NCBI RefSeq assembly: GCF_030272615.1
Contig: NC_081408.1
Coordinates: 62,556,614 to 62,620,613, forward strand
Direction of reading: 5' to 3'
Source: Cryptomeria japonica
Lineage: Eukaryota; Streptophyta; Pinopsida; Cupressales; Cupressaceae
Length of the DNA stretch: 64,000 nucleotides
The notes under the pieces are model-generated. The model was given only the letters and a program-made list of their open reading frames with translations, made no database searches and was not told the origin of the DNA. Made by a program: the position numbers and the translations under genes. The first letter of the stretch is position 1. Each line of letters starts with the position of its first letter. Positions 33,656 through 45,057 of this stretch are shown here, piece after piece.

Positions 33656-34368
33656 CTAAAAATTCCTTCACATCATTACCGTTGCACAGTGTACGACATT
33701 TCAGCCCTCTGCACTAGTCATTCCTTAATAGTTCTACTATGCATTCTATCAAAATTATGGTCCAAAATCAGTTTTATTACTCATCCCCTTAAGATCATAC
33801 CTCTTGAGAAAGGAAAACCATTAGATAAGGTTTGAACCCTTGTCAACTTGAGGTCTTCCATACCATGCTCTTATACCCTACATCTTGTGCAAAGCCTAGC
33901 TCAAGCAATTCTTTGTCATAAACCATCTAACCCACAAGGCTAAGACACGCCATAAAAGCTCTTTCACCAACCTTGACACTATTTCCCTATTTACAATCCT
34001 TCAAGATGTAATACATAGTCTTGCATACCTCCTATCTTCTCAAATGTTGCAAAGCATCTAGCCTTTTGGCACTAAAAAATCTATGTGTTGTAGATATTTC
34101 TAAGCAAGAGCCAATAATGTCCTTGCAGCTATATTGATTATCCTGCTTGAGAAGTTGTGGTCATTTTTCTTCAACACTTCTCTTTCCATAGTTGGAGATG
34201 ACACAACAAATGTTATCTGCATCACCAATTTGATGATCATGAGAGGCCCATATTTCCGAGCAAGGAGGGAAAGAGATTGGTGGTGTTTGTCCCCAAGGTA
34301 AGGGAGGATCCCTATGAAAAGCCATCCAAGAGGACCTAGTGGTAATGGTAGTTCGATATTAGAGTTTT
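33575..34368 (-). pseudogene. Cytochrome P450 pseudogene (CYP71-clan type), 5' part
   Basis: On the minus strand, from the right: 'LPLPLGPLGWLFIG', the proline-rich hinge after a lost membrane anchor; 'LARKYGPLMIIKL'; 'NFSSRI'; a gap in similarity; 'FFSAKRLDALQHLRR' (34075-34030), a typical CYP71-clan block; 'FMACLSLVG'; then in another frame 'WFSFLKRYDLKGM' near 33790; and 'FLDVMLDLREDG' with 'LSVENIKAM' at 33594-33672. Order and spacing follow a P450 from the hinge to just before the I-helix, about 270 residues. At least three stops and two frameshifts break it, and the heme-binding cysteine region was not found. E5 removed the N-terminal anchor at 34369. Such P450s are ER-bound mono-oxygenases of secondary metabolism; the subfamily cannot be fixed. 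Confidence 0.85.
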
Positions 34369-35679
34369 TGGGATATGTTATTGTCATTGATGTCAACATA
34401 TCCTTGTGTTGCATAGAATTGGTTTGTTGCAGAGAGTTATTCTGGTGATCTATTGTATATGTGCTGGTGTAGTTTATTGGGTTTTGAGATGCTTGCCTCT
34501 AGTTGTTTCAGTATGAGTTTTAGTGTTCTAGAAGGTGATTTGATTGAGTTATGTGATGTCTTATGATGGTTGGTTTTATAGTGTTCAATGTTGCATAGTT
34601 GTGGTATTTGATCCATATTACTTTGGAATGATTATATCTTGAGTTGTAGATTTTGGAGACTGTTTGGGACATTCATGTGTTTCCTCTTATCAAATGGTTC
34701 ATGGTTTGGAACTTTGCAAGCATATCTTTTAGTTTGTTAGTTGGTGTTCCTAAGCTTTGATGATGATAATGGTGATCTGTGTTATTCGAGTTGTTGCAGT
34801 GATTGCGATGGAATTCACATTGCTTTTTGATGTTCTCTGATCGTGTCCTACGTACTTTAGTGGTCTGTGTTGACCATGGTGCATGTTATTGAATATTTTA
34901 TTGGTTATGTGCTATTCTTCATGTTTTGTGACATATTCGACGGTTTACCATGTTGCAGAAAATCTTGGCGAATCATTTGGCAGTGTTGCATGTTCGAGGA
35001 TTTAATTTGGGTCCATGGTATGTCTTTGCCAACATTGTATTGGTTTGTTTATGGATTTATGTATCATGTGATGTATTAGGTGTTGAGATGACCTTAAGGT
35101 TAAGGTTGATGTTTTGTATAAAGAAGTGTTTTAATCATGTAAGTTGTGTGTCTGCAAGTGTTTGCAAGTGTCTAAGGCTATTATATGTGTGAACAAGAAA
35201 ATCTATCATTCGAAAGTGTGTAATAGAAGAGAAGAATTAATGTGTAGATAGTGTGCTTAACTAGAATTGTAATCAGGCATTTGGAGATGTGATTCTTTCA
35301 GTTCATGTAATCCAGATTGTTGTCCGATCTTTATAAGGTAGTGAGCCTTCCTCTAGGTTGTAGCCCTTCTTATTTTTGAGAAGTGAGCTCTAGGAAGTGT
35401 GCCTAAATGCATTTCCATTTCCCATTGTAATATTTACACATACTACTACAAAATATCATCATATTGTGGGTAGGTTCCCACCATGTTTTTTCTCTTAACT
35501 GGGTTTTCCATGTGAAAAATCTATGTGTTAAGTGTGTTGTTGATGTAGTGTTTATCTTCTCTATTGTTATTCATCATTAGATCTGTAGTTGTTGGTAATT
35601 TGGTTGATTTTGGTGAAAATTGATTCACCCTGCGCCCCCCTCTCACTTTTATTGCATTGTTACTACCCTGGTGTAAACA
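34369..35679 (+). repeat. E5 5' LTR
   Basis: Starts 'tgggatatgttattgtcatt', just where the P450 similarity stops, and ends 'ggtgtaaaca' directly before the PBS. Near the end it has 'tgattcaccctgcgcccccc', the copia LTR 3'-end pattern seen (reversed) in E1, E4, E6 and E7. Length about 1.31 kb. It is related to 37842-38110 at its 5' end only moderately (roughly 60% by eye). Confidence 0.8.
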
Positions 35680-35681
35680 AT

Positions 35682-35694
35682 TGGTATCAAAGCT
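35682..35694 (+). other. E5 primer binding site (tRNA-iMet type)
   Basis: 'tggtatcaaagct', one base off the usual tggtatcagagc, 2 bp after the LTR end. Confidence 0.85.
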
Positions 35695-35729
35695 AGATCT
35701 CGTGGAAGGAGCTTGATCACTTGGGGAGA

Positions 35730-36600
35730 TCCAGGATGTCAACTATTTTTTTCAAGAAGGAGAGTCTCAGATTTCATGGAACTAATTACTCGATATGGAA
35801 GAACTGAATGGAAGTGCACTTGAATTGCCTTGGAGAATATTATTGGAAGATTACATAGAATGCATATATTGTTCCTCTAAATGATCATGCTACTACAGTT
35901 CAGATCAAAGATGTTGAACATAACATAAGAGATAAGGAATCATTGCGGAGTGCCCTAACTAATGCAGAGATGACTAATGTGATGGGACTACACACTGCAT
36001 GTGAGATTTGGGAGAAGCTTGAAACCTTATTTTAAGGAGATAAACATGTGAAAGTTGCTAAGTTACAGAGCTTGAAAGGAAAATATGAGATGCTGAAGAT
36101 GGAGAAGATGAGAATATTTCATCCTTTATGGCTAAAGTGAATGATCTTGTGTTGAACATCGGATGTGTCGATGGATTTCTTGAAGAAGATGAGATTGTGG
36201 ATAAAGTGTTGAGATCTTTACCTCCTTATAAACATAAAGTTGCTTCTATTGATGAAATCAGGACTATGACAATTGTGACAAGATATATGCTAGTTGGTAA
36301 GCTTGTTGCTTTTGAAATGAGTGAACTTAGTGAATCACATGGTAAAATTGAGATTGCATTTAAAGCTACTATATCTGGGAAGCACAAGTATGATCTAGGA
36401 GAAATTTCAACTTGGGTATCCAGATATGAAAGAGAAATGAGAGGGATGGAAGAATAGGAAAGAGAATTCAAAGATCTTGAAGAACTTATTGCTAGAAGGT
36501 TTTCTAAGGGATTCAGTAAGTATGAAGGAAAGTTACCTTTGAAATGTTTTCATGCAATAAGATTGGTCATTTTGCTTTTAGGTATCCTAAGAGAGCTAAG
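35730..36600 (+). pseudogene. E5 gag
   Basis: The frame carries 'LRFHGTNYSIWKN' near 35750, 'EIWEKLETLF' near 36010, 'KVAKLQSLKGKYEMLKM' and 'DKVLRSLPPYKHK', the copia Gag core. A CCHC knuckle, 'CNKIGHFAFRYPKR', lies at 36550-36590; its first pair is split by a 1-base shift and its last Cys is Tyr. Stops occur near 35806, 35856, 36035 and 36456. Confidence 0.9.
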
Positions 36601-37071
36601 AGATTGTCAAAGTATGATGAGCCTTACAATCCTAACCCAAAGTATAGATATCAGAAGAAGTGTTATTATGCTTGTGATGAAGGTGTGATAGACGAGGAGT
36701 CCAAGAAAGGGAATTCTAAAGGTGAATTTCCATTCATTTCTATCAAGGAAGATGATTTGGTATGTGGTGATTCTCCAAGTTGTGTTCTTGAAGAGAAATC
36801 TTTGGCTGATAAAATTGATGAGAAAGATGAATGGGTGATTGAAAGTGGTTGTTCACATCATGTGACATGTGATAAAGTTAAATTTGTGAATACAGAGAAG
36901 TATGATGGTGGTGTAGTGAAATTTGGAGACAATAAAGCTTTTGTAATTTGTGGTAGAGGTTCTATTTCTCTTGATGGTAAGCATAATATTGATGATGTTT
37001 TATATGTTGAAGGTTTGAAGCATAATCTTTTGAGTATTGGAAAGATGGTTGACAAGGAATATGATTTGTAA
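36601..37071 (+). pseudogene. E5 protease, active-site Asp replaced by Glu
   Basis: Continuous frame with a Lys-rich then acidic linker, followed by the aspartic protease at about 36830-37040: 'WVIESGCSHHVTCDK', 'YDGGVVKFGDN' and 'VLYVEGLKHNLLSIG'. In copia elements the catalytic triplet is DSG; here it reads ESG, so the enzyme would be inactive even with an intact frame. Confidence 0.88.
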
Positions 37072-37841
37072 TTTAAGAATGGGAAATGCAAGATCTTGAA
37101 TAGCTCTAGTATATAGATTGCATCAAGTACTAGAACTAAAGGTAATATCTTTCATTTGAATGTTGGTGAGAAAAGTTGTTTGACTGCTCAAATTGATGAG
37201 AGTTGATTGTGGCATAGAAGGATGTGTCATGTTAACTTCGACTACATGATTAAGATTATTTCTAGTCAAGTTGTTAGAGATTTGCCTAAGATAGTGAATC
37301 CTACTAATCTGGTATATAAATAATTTCAATTGGGAAAGAAAAAGAGAATTGCATTAAAGAGAAGACTATATACATCTAATGGGTTATTAGATCTTGTGCA
37401 TACTAATTTATGTGGACCTTCTAGAGTGAGAAGCTTGCAAGGAGACATATACTTTATGTTGCTAATTGATGACTATTCTAGGATGATGTGGGTCACTTTT
37501 CTAAGGGAGAAATCTAAAGCACTAGAGAAATTTAAAATATTCAAAGCTGGAGTGGAGAAAGAGATGAGATTCAAGCTAAAGTGTTTGAGGTTTGATAAAG
37601 GTGGATAATTTACCTTTGATGAGTTTAATTCTTTTTGTGAAGAGCATGGAATCAGAAGATAATTATCTGCTCTGAGAACCCCTCAGCAGAATGGAGTTGT
37701 TGAAAGGAAGAGCATAACCATTTTGGATGTTGCTATAACTATGATGATTGAAGCAAAATATTATGCATATATATTGGAGAGAAGCTAATAGCATTGTTGC
37801 ATACACATTCAATCGGGTACATATGGTTGGATTGTTGTTGC
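37072..37841 (+). pseudogene. E5 GAG-pre-integrase and integrase, incomplete
   Basis: 'LWHRRMCHVN' at ~37208 starts the zinc region. The core has 'LDLVHTNLCGPSRV' (Asp of the first motif changed to Asn), 'IDDYSRMMWVTFLREKSKA' and 'LRFDKGG', a stop, then 'RTPQQNGVVERKS'. The frame reaches 'AYTFNRVHMVG' near 37820 and is then replaced by LTR-like DNA, so the integrase C-terminus is absent. Confidence 0.9.
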
Positions 37842-38110
37842 TGGGATATGTGGTTGTTATTGATGTCAACATATTCTTGTGTTTTGGTGTTGCAGAGAAA
37901 TGTTTTGGTGATCCGATGATTGTTGAGAATTGATTTGGATTTGTGGTTTAGTGTGAAGTATCTCTAGTGTCTCTACTTCATTCTTTATTGATTCCATGAT
38001 ATTATGTGATGATTTGGTCAAGTTGGGGATTATGGTATGGAGACTAGTTTTCAATGTTCATTATCATTGTGTTTTGGTGTTTGATCCTTTGCACTCTGGT
38101 ATGATCATAC
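37842..38110 (+). repeat. E5 3' LTR fragment or related LTR
   Basis: 'tgggatatgtggttgttattgatg' region matches the first bases of 34369 onwards ('attgatgtcaacatat.cttgtgtt'); the match weakens later but keeps 'ttatgtgatg' and 'tggtatttgatcc'-like blocks. It ends where the LTR of E6 begins at 38111. Confidence 0.65.
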
Positions 38111-39392
38111 TGTTAGAATTATCTAATACTAGGAGTAAACTTAGAGGGGGGTAGAATAAGTTTACTAATAGAAATCAGAACTATAGCATATCATAACCTT
38201 ATAACCAGAGCACAAAGAAACCAATTCAATGAAGAATAGAACATGAAATCATAGTACACACAACACCAATATTTTTGATGTGGAAAACCCAAAAAGGGAA
38301 AAACCATGGTGGGAAACCCTACCCACAATCAAATGAATACTCTATAGTAGTATTGTGAATATTTACAATGGGGCCTGCACTTGCAGAAAGGAAAACAACC
38401 TAGAGAGCACTCCTCATCACAAAGGGAAGTCTCACTGACTTGCATAAAAATCAGACTACAATTCAGAAAGAAATGAACTGTGAAAGTAGCATCTACTAAT
38501 GCTTGATATAGTTCTGGTTAAGCGCTGATGTCTTCTCTACAATACAAAACATTTCCAACCTTCACTGGAATGATATGACTCTATTCACACATAATTGATT
38601 CTCTGATAATGCACACATAACCACCCAATAACCATCCATAATTACATGAATAACTCACCTATAATTACAAATTATCAACTTTATTGACAAGGCCAGTTAA
38701 ACCCTAAACCCATAAACCCATACCAACAAAAATTACTTCACACGATACCACCAAACCAATATTATGATTTAAATTACATATAATGGACCTAATTCAAGTA
38801 TCCAAACAATGTTATCCACCAGAAATTCTGCTAAGACCAAAATCCAACATGCTTCACCAACCAATAGAAACCCTTAGTGAAATAACAGAAAGTTTAATCA
38901 GCTCCAAATAGGACCATCGTATCAACACACCAGCCAATGTAAAGTCACCAAATGCTTGACACATGATCAAGAAACACCTTTATTATGATACAAACTAATT
39001 CCGTAAGCTAGACCAAAATCCACTGACCAAATCACCAAATATTGCTTATCGATAAAGCTAATCGGGAAAGCTAGAAGCTAGCCGGTAGCAGTAAATACCA
39101 AAAGTGATAAAAACCAAACTACCAGATCATGAACCAATAGAATATATAAAGCATAAAACCATCTTGAATAAACATCCAAAATCGATTCTAGAGATCCGAT
39201 CATACTAGATCAGAATCGCAGCCAAAACCAAGATGATCACCAAGACTAATCGAGATAGTCTCCAATTGGGATACAATGTTGACATCAATGGCAACACTTA
39301 ATCAAATCTAGCATATTGCCAAAAATATCCCCATTTTGAATTGATGGAAACACTAAATGTGAAAAACATCCAAGTGCCAAGGAATGCCAACA
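38111..39392 (-). repeat. E6 3' LTR
   Basis: Starts 'tgttagaattatctaatact' and ends 'aatgccaaca' on the plus strand. It matches 63079-64000 over the first ~900 bp, including 'ctatagcatatcataacct', 'gggaaaaacca.ggtgggaaa' and 'ccacgaaaacc'-type blocks, with many substitutions. A partial polypurine tract (minus 'ttttggggagat') follows at 39393-39404. Confidence 0.88.
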
Positions 39393-39664
39393 ATCTCCCC
39401 AAAAGAGAAAAAGACTGATCTGAAATATATAACACCTCCTTCCAAAAGATTGATTGTTTTTCACATGAACACCTTCTCCCCCTTTGACATCAGTGACAAA
39501 GGATGGATACCAAATCAAGAATACTAAACCAAACAGCTAACTACCCCCCCTGAGTAGTAGCACCATCTTCATCAACCTACATTAGAAAAGTATGTCTAAT
39601 AAGCTTACTGGATTGATGCATTCCTGCATCACTAAGTTTCTTCTGGAGGGTTGGTAATCCCCAA
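39393..39664 (-). other. E6 3' untranslated region with second PPT module
   Basis: 'tctccccctttgacatcagtg' at 39475 is a purine tract on the minus strand in the same context as the junction PPTs of E1, E7 and E9. No coding sequence. Confidence 0.65.
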
Positions 39665-40344
39665 CTAATATTTGAGATATTCAAAAGTGTCTTTAGGCAA
39701 TAGTTTTGTTAGAATATTTTCAATATGTTCCTTAGTAGGCACATAAACCAATTTGACTTCCTTTGCTTCAACCTTTTCTTTCACGAAATTATACCTTATA
39801 GAAATGTATTTTGATTTGGAATGAAATACTGAGTTCTTTGACATGTCAATAGCAATAGTATTATCACAGTAAATAACAATAGGCTCATCATAACTTACCC
39901 TTATATCCTTTAACATTTGTTTCATCCATAAAATATGAATACAGTTGGTTGCACCTGCTACATATTTTGCTTCAGCAATAGACAATGAAGTGCATGATTG
40001 TTTCTTAATAAGCCATGTAAGCAGCTTCTTCCCAAGAAAGAATGCACCGCCAGTAGTTTTCTTATGGTCATCCATATTTCTTGCCCAACCAGAATCTATA
40101 TATGCACATAATGTGAAGTCATCATTCTTTGGATACCATAACCCAAAGTCTGTTTTACTTGACAACAATATCATGAGTTTCTTTAGGATCTGATTGAAAT
40201 CTAGAAGCAATACAAACAACATTTATTATATCAGGTCTAGTCTGAGTTAGGCATGGTAAAGCACCAATCATTGATTTGTATCTGCTCAAATTCATATTAT
40301 AGAATTCATCATCCTTCGACAATTTGCAACCAGTTATCATAGGA
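39665..40344 (-). pseudogene. E6 RT C-terminus and RNase H
   Basis: From the E7 boundary the minus strand reads 'GTPMITGCKLSKDDE' and 'YKSMIGALPCLTQTRPD', the RT thumb/connection region, then a shift, and RNase H with 'KKTTGGAFFLGKKLLTWL', 'QSCTSLSIAEAKYVAG', 'YCDNTIAIDMSKN', 'HSKSKYISIRY' and 'NILTKLLPKDTFEYLK'. Compared with E1, the catalytic Glu motif reads EAKY rather than EAEY. The first residues complete the sentence begun at 46953 across the E7 insertion. Confidence 0.9.
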
Positions 40345-40349
40345 GTACC

Positions 40350-41099
40350 TGTTAGAATCAATGGCAGTCCCAAAGATACTGAAAGGGGGGGTGAATCAAT
40401 ATCTAACTAGTTAGCATAATATTTAAACTTATTAAGAACTTTGTATCCCAAAATAGTGTATTGGTAAATAAGAATTAATGCAGCAAATAAGAATAATAGA
40501 GATACCATAGATAACACACCATAACACAAGATATTTAGTGAGAAAACCCAATGTGGGAAAAACCCTGGTGGGATTTGTGACCCACAATATTCACTCACTG
40601 ACCAATGAATAAATATTACTTATAATGAGGGGCCTGCACATGCAGGGAGGCCAACTTCCTAAAGCTCACTACTTAATGACAAGATAGAAGTCTCACTGAC
40701 TTACAAAATGGATTATCAAAATCCAATACAATTTACTGCATCAAATTAGCATCAATTAGCTATCAACTATATCACCTTATACAAAATATCATCTATATTC
40801 CTCTCTCTTTTTATCATATAAAAATGACCTATAAGATCTCATACATATATGAGTATTTTACAATATGCCATGTCGGCTTTTACAAGAGATAATTACATTA
40901 TAAAACAATGAACCAAAGTTTGTTCCATGTCGCCTTGAGTGTCAGTATGCATTGTTGCCGCTGTTGGTGAAGTGTCTATTAGTGTATGTAGAAGTCTAAT
41001 TTTGGTGTTGGTAACTATCGATTGGTTGCCAAATGATTGCCAGTTAGTTGCCATCAATAACAACATCAACTATTCTCATAAGAGTGTAGAATGCCAACA
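40350..41099 (-). repeat. E7 3' LTR
   Basis: 750 bp, 'tgttagaatcaatggcagt' to 'gtagaatgccaaca'. It lacks about 45 bp that the other LTR has near 46560-46605. It contains 'gaaaggggggggtgaatc' near 40380 and 'gtgggaaaaaccctggtggg' near 40553. Confidence 0.92.
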
Positions 41100-41100
41100 A

Positions 41101-41266
41101 TCTCCCCCTTTGACATTGATGGCAACACTCATGAGAAAAATCAAAAAAACTGTTCCAAAACTGAAGTCCAAAAAGTTTCCAAAAAGATGTGCTCCCCCTA
41201 AGCAAATTATCTCCTTTGTATAAGAATTTTTCTCTTCACTACTCCCCCTTTGACATCAATGACAAA
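41101..41266 (-). other. E7 polypurine tract and second PPT module
   Basis: 'tctccccctttgacattgatg' at 41101 adjoins the LTR, and 'actccccctttgacatcaatg' at 41241 repeats it about 140 bp inside. On the minus strand both read as a purine run preceded by a CATTGATGTC-type motif. Confidence 0.8.
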
Positions 41267-41399
41267 GGTTGTCAAAAATAGTTAAACGAGTGCAAAAATT
41301 TCACCTCAAAGACTATAATCAGTTGATTACAATCTCAAAAATATCTACCAAAACTAGATTTAGACTTTGCATAAACCTTTTTTTGTCATTCAAGGTTGC

Positions 41400-44300
41400 C
41401 TCAGTCTATTGGATCATGTCGGTGAGATAGTGCATGTGTTCTTCCGGTGATCACTGTCCTTGAAGTAATGCCTTAGATATTTCTATTCTCAGAGAAATAA
41501 AATTGTCAAATTTGGGACCAAGTTTATTTTTAAGTTCTCGAGAATTAGACCTTATCCTTGCCTTCTGTTTCTCAAGTTTCTCTAATTTCTCCTCCAAACC
41601 TATCATTTCCTACTCAATAACTGATATGGGTTCAGATGAACCAATGATATTATCAGCTATGTCATCGATTTCTTTCTGTGTTTTACCTATCTCCTTATCT
41701 ATGTCCTTTGTCAAAAGGTGAGGTTTGCATTCTTCATTATACAACTCTTTTTACTCCAAGATTGTATTGTTAAGTGCTGGTAATAATGTATTCATGTGGT
41801 CTGTACACTTCTTTATGGTGTCTTCAAAGAATTTGTTCTTCTCCTCTTTAAATCTCTCCTTTATTGTGTCCTCATTAACTTTATCAATAGTTATTACATT
41901 GTCAACAATAAATTTGGACAATGTGTCCAATTTACCTAAAGAATCCTTAATATGATCTGTGTTACAATTCGGTGCAATCAATTTAAGAACTAGTAAAGTG
42001 TTATAAATTGCCTTGTAGGCCAATGCATTGCAATCCGTTATATTTTTGATTAAATCCAAAAGTACCTCTATAACATTGGTAGGTCTGAATTCACCTATAG
42101 ATGTGTTGGATGTCTGACCAATTACTTTTATTACCTTTGTGCTTCCATAAATTGTAACCATTTTACTTGCAATTTCCTCTGGTGGATCAGTTTGGGTTTG
42201 CATCTCAACCTGCAAGGGTTTCTCAGACTATTTAGATGTCACTATGATTATCGGTTTCTCTGTCTCAGTGTGTACCTCTATCTCAATTTGTTTTCCTGAA
42301 AGGTCAAATGTCAGTATCTCTATCTTTTGTCGCCCTGTGCTAGCATTTCTTACCTTTAGTAAGTTTCTCAATTTTTGTCGGTTTCTTTATTTGGGTTGGG
42401 ATCTCAACTTCAATAGTTTCTACTGGAAACTCTGCCATGTTGCCACTATCAACATTGTTTGTATTTACCTCTGAATTGTCCTTATCCACAACAATATTAA
42501 CTTCCTAATTATCCACATTCATAGTAAAGAGTATCTCAGATTCAGGATTTGTATCATCATGTGTAACACCTTCAGTGTTAGTAATTGGTGGATCTTCTAT
42601 GTGTACCAGTGCATTATCCAAAGGTGGCGGTAGATTATCAATAATCTTGATGTTTGGAATTCCACCAATTTTATCTTTTCCCTTTTCCTTTTCCTTTTGA
42701 TACAATTGAATATCTTTTTAGGTCAGTTTATTTCCTCTTGTTTTTATTTTTCCACAAAAAATATATCCCAATTATTAGTAGATTCATCTACAATATCTTT
42801 CACTCTTCCTACCATTAAGCTTACTTGCCAGTGTCCACTAGCAAAAATAGATCGGTTAGCCTCAGAAATTAATTCATCAATTTCTTCTTTATAATTAACA
42901 AGATGTATAGCTAGAAGTTTTTCAAATTTCAGTTTCTTGTCTAATTCCATCATTGCTATCCTTTTTGTATCCAATCTTCTATAAAGTTCACTAGGTAAGT
43001 CATCCACAACTTCAATTAGAACCTTTTTATATATGTCCAAGTGTATAATAATATTATTTTGAATGCTTTCCCTATCATAATCATTAAAAGTACTATACAA
43101 TTTGTGCACATTAGCTAGATTGCCATCATTAGTTATTTCATTCAATAAGCCATTCAAAGAAGGGGTAACCGGTTGTTGTTTCTTCTTCAGTGTCAGTTTC
43201 TTTCGTGGTTCCCTTACTGCCTGTTGTTTCTTCCTCAAAGTCCTTGTTCTCTTAGGTGAAGGAGAGGTACTGGTGAAGGTTTTCTCTTCCTCCTTTGAAC
43301 TCTTTTAAATTCAGTTGCCTTCTCACTGGCAGTACCAAAATATGTGTCAACTGGTGAAATATGTACCTCTGGTTGAAGTCCTTCAAGCTCACTAGCTGAT
43401 ATGCCACTGATTTTCATGACATTTTACTTAATTTACTTTACTTTCTTAGAAGCATCTCTAATGAATTTTTCTCTTTTCTTCCTTTTCTTCAGCATATTTA
43501 CATCACCTTCAATAGTCTCATCACTACCAAAGACTTTTTCTGATGGTTCTCTTGGTGCTTCTAGTAAAGCTTTAGCATAAGTTTCCAGAATATTAAGGTC
43601 TACTTCATATCGCATCTCAGTGACCCAAATAATCCTAGGGAATACTACCTCCATCCATGTCTCATCTCTTTTGATAACAAAACAAATCTCTTTGTTATAT
43701 CTATCTACAACACTTTGTGGTATCCTTTCTCTAGCTCTCATCTTAGCTTGGAAAGATTTGAACTAATCTGTTATGTTGTTGTCTCTAGCAGTTCCCATGC
43801 TGGTAAAAGCTTCCTATAGTTGTTTTCCTACTGGTGTATCATAACCAAATTCTTTAGGTCCTATACTGGGGATCTCTTTAGTAAAGTAAAACATTAAGCA
43901 TACCAAAAGGTTTCAAAAGTGGAAAGTACCTTTCTTATCTCCCTTAATATTTTTCAAATTTTCAATAAGCTCATCTTTTAGCCATTCACACACATCTATC
44001 ATTGCATTGTTGTTTACCATCTCATAAGCATTGTGTATACAAAGACTAGAAACTGAATTTAGCCTATTAGAATATGTGGTTTTGTATCCTAATACTATAC
44101 TTACAAATCTTACATTAATGTCCTTGATATCATTTACTCTTAGTGATCTATTGTCAGATGTTTCTCCCGTTAGGCTTATAACTTTGTTGTTAAGAATATT
44201 CTTTGTTTTATCAGGTCTGCTAGTGGTTGAGGGTAAACTAGTCACTTCCCTAATTGCTTGTCGGGTTATCTTGCAGACAAAATATAACCATAAGAATTCT

Positions 44301-44662
44301 CAATGTTCTCTACTCTGTACAATCCTTACTACTTCCTCTAGAAATTGAGGGATATTCATTATACCCACAAAACCTAGAGTTTCTACAATTTTATGTTCGG
44401 GTTTAACAACACCATGTTCATCACAAATAACCTTAGTAAACATTTTCATCAATTCTTCAGAACCTAGTTCTTGAATATTGCAATGTATATACATCCTAGG
44501 GTCTTCTGTAAATGCTACACCTTTAGGATTTTTCAAGAATGCCCCTACAGAGTCATCTTTCTTTGCAATTTCCAAAATTATCTTAAACACACGCCTAGGG
44601 CATTTCATATTTTCCATAATGGTAGGGTTCGAAATAAATTCGGGAGCAGAAGAAGAGGCCAT
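41400..44662 (-). pseudogene. E7 ORF2: ~1000-residue protein of unknown function, homologous to E9 ORF2
   Basis: Starts at a Met at 44662 ('MASSSAPEFISN') and runs, with stops and shifts, to about 41400. The N-terminal ~250 residues are the conserved domain: 'YIHCNIQELGSEEL', 'VKPEHKIVETLGF', 'VNDIKDINVRFVSIVLGY', 'SNRLNSVSS', 'LIENLKNIKGD'. Each has a counterpart at the same place in E9 ORF2. A second conserved part at ~43860-43550 ends 'LETYAKALLEAPRE' (E9: 'LIGYANKLLASPKE'). A Lys-rich, probably disordered middle follows (43500-43200), then helical blocks (43230-42744, 42215-41751) and a coiled coil near 41700-41530 ('EEKLEKLEKQKARIRS'). There are no pol, envelope or transmembrane signatures. 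Confidence 0.75.
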
Positions 44663-45057
44663 TGAAAAATACCTTTTACTACTTGAATATATTCTGAATG
44701 TCTAAATGAATCACTTCTCCCCTTTGCCTTGAATTCCTTTGCTCAATTTTTGTGCTCTCAGATAATTTGAATGCTTAGTGAATCAAAAAAAAGGGAAATC
44801 AACTAATTTATAATGACATATCTCTCATTAGCCACATTAAACGCTCACTGGTTAAGTGAAAACTTAACACATCTGCCGGTAAAAATGAAATATATCTTCT
44901 CATCATCAAACGAGGGTAATCTGCATGATTTTAAACTTGCTACAATACCCCCAAGGATTACTTCTCAGTTGGATGAATAATCTCATGCTAGTGGAGGGTT
45001 ACTCTATTCTACCGGTGTAGAGACAGTTTCATCAACTTTTTGATCTCTCTTTTTAAT
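44663..45057. other. E7 spacer between ORF1 and ORF2
   Basis: About 400 bp with no supported frame. Such a spacer also exists in E9 (57961-58545). It might carry an internal promoter or splice signals for ORF2; nothing definite is visible. Confidence 0.5.

Larger units (their letters stand above)
34369..38110 (+). mobile_element. E5: Ty1/copia element, truncated by E6
   Basis: Plus-strand order: 5' LTR 34369-35679, tRNA-iMet-type PBS, gag, protease, integrase. Then at 37842 an abrupt switch to LTR-like sequence with no RT or RNase H. It inserted into the P450 pseudogene at its left end and is interrupted at 38110 by E6; the rest of it should lie beyond the window. Either an internal deletion removed RT and RNase H, or the LTR-like tail belongs to a related second element inserted in the integrase. 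Confidence 0.82.

Noticed and set aside
34867-35192. Overlapping hydrophobic plus-strand frames
   Set aside because: They lie wholly inside the E5 5' LTR and have no counterpart in its 3' copy.
44031-44348. Plus-strand frame of 105 residues
   Set aside because: It is antisense to the conserved domain of E7 ORF2, where the minus-strand reading has an independent homologue in E9.
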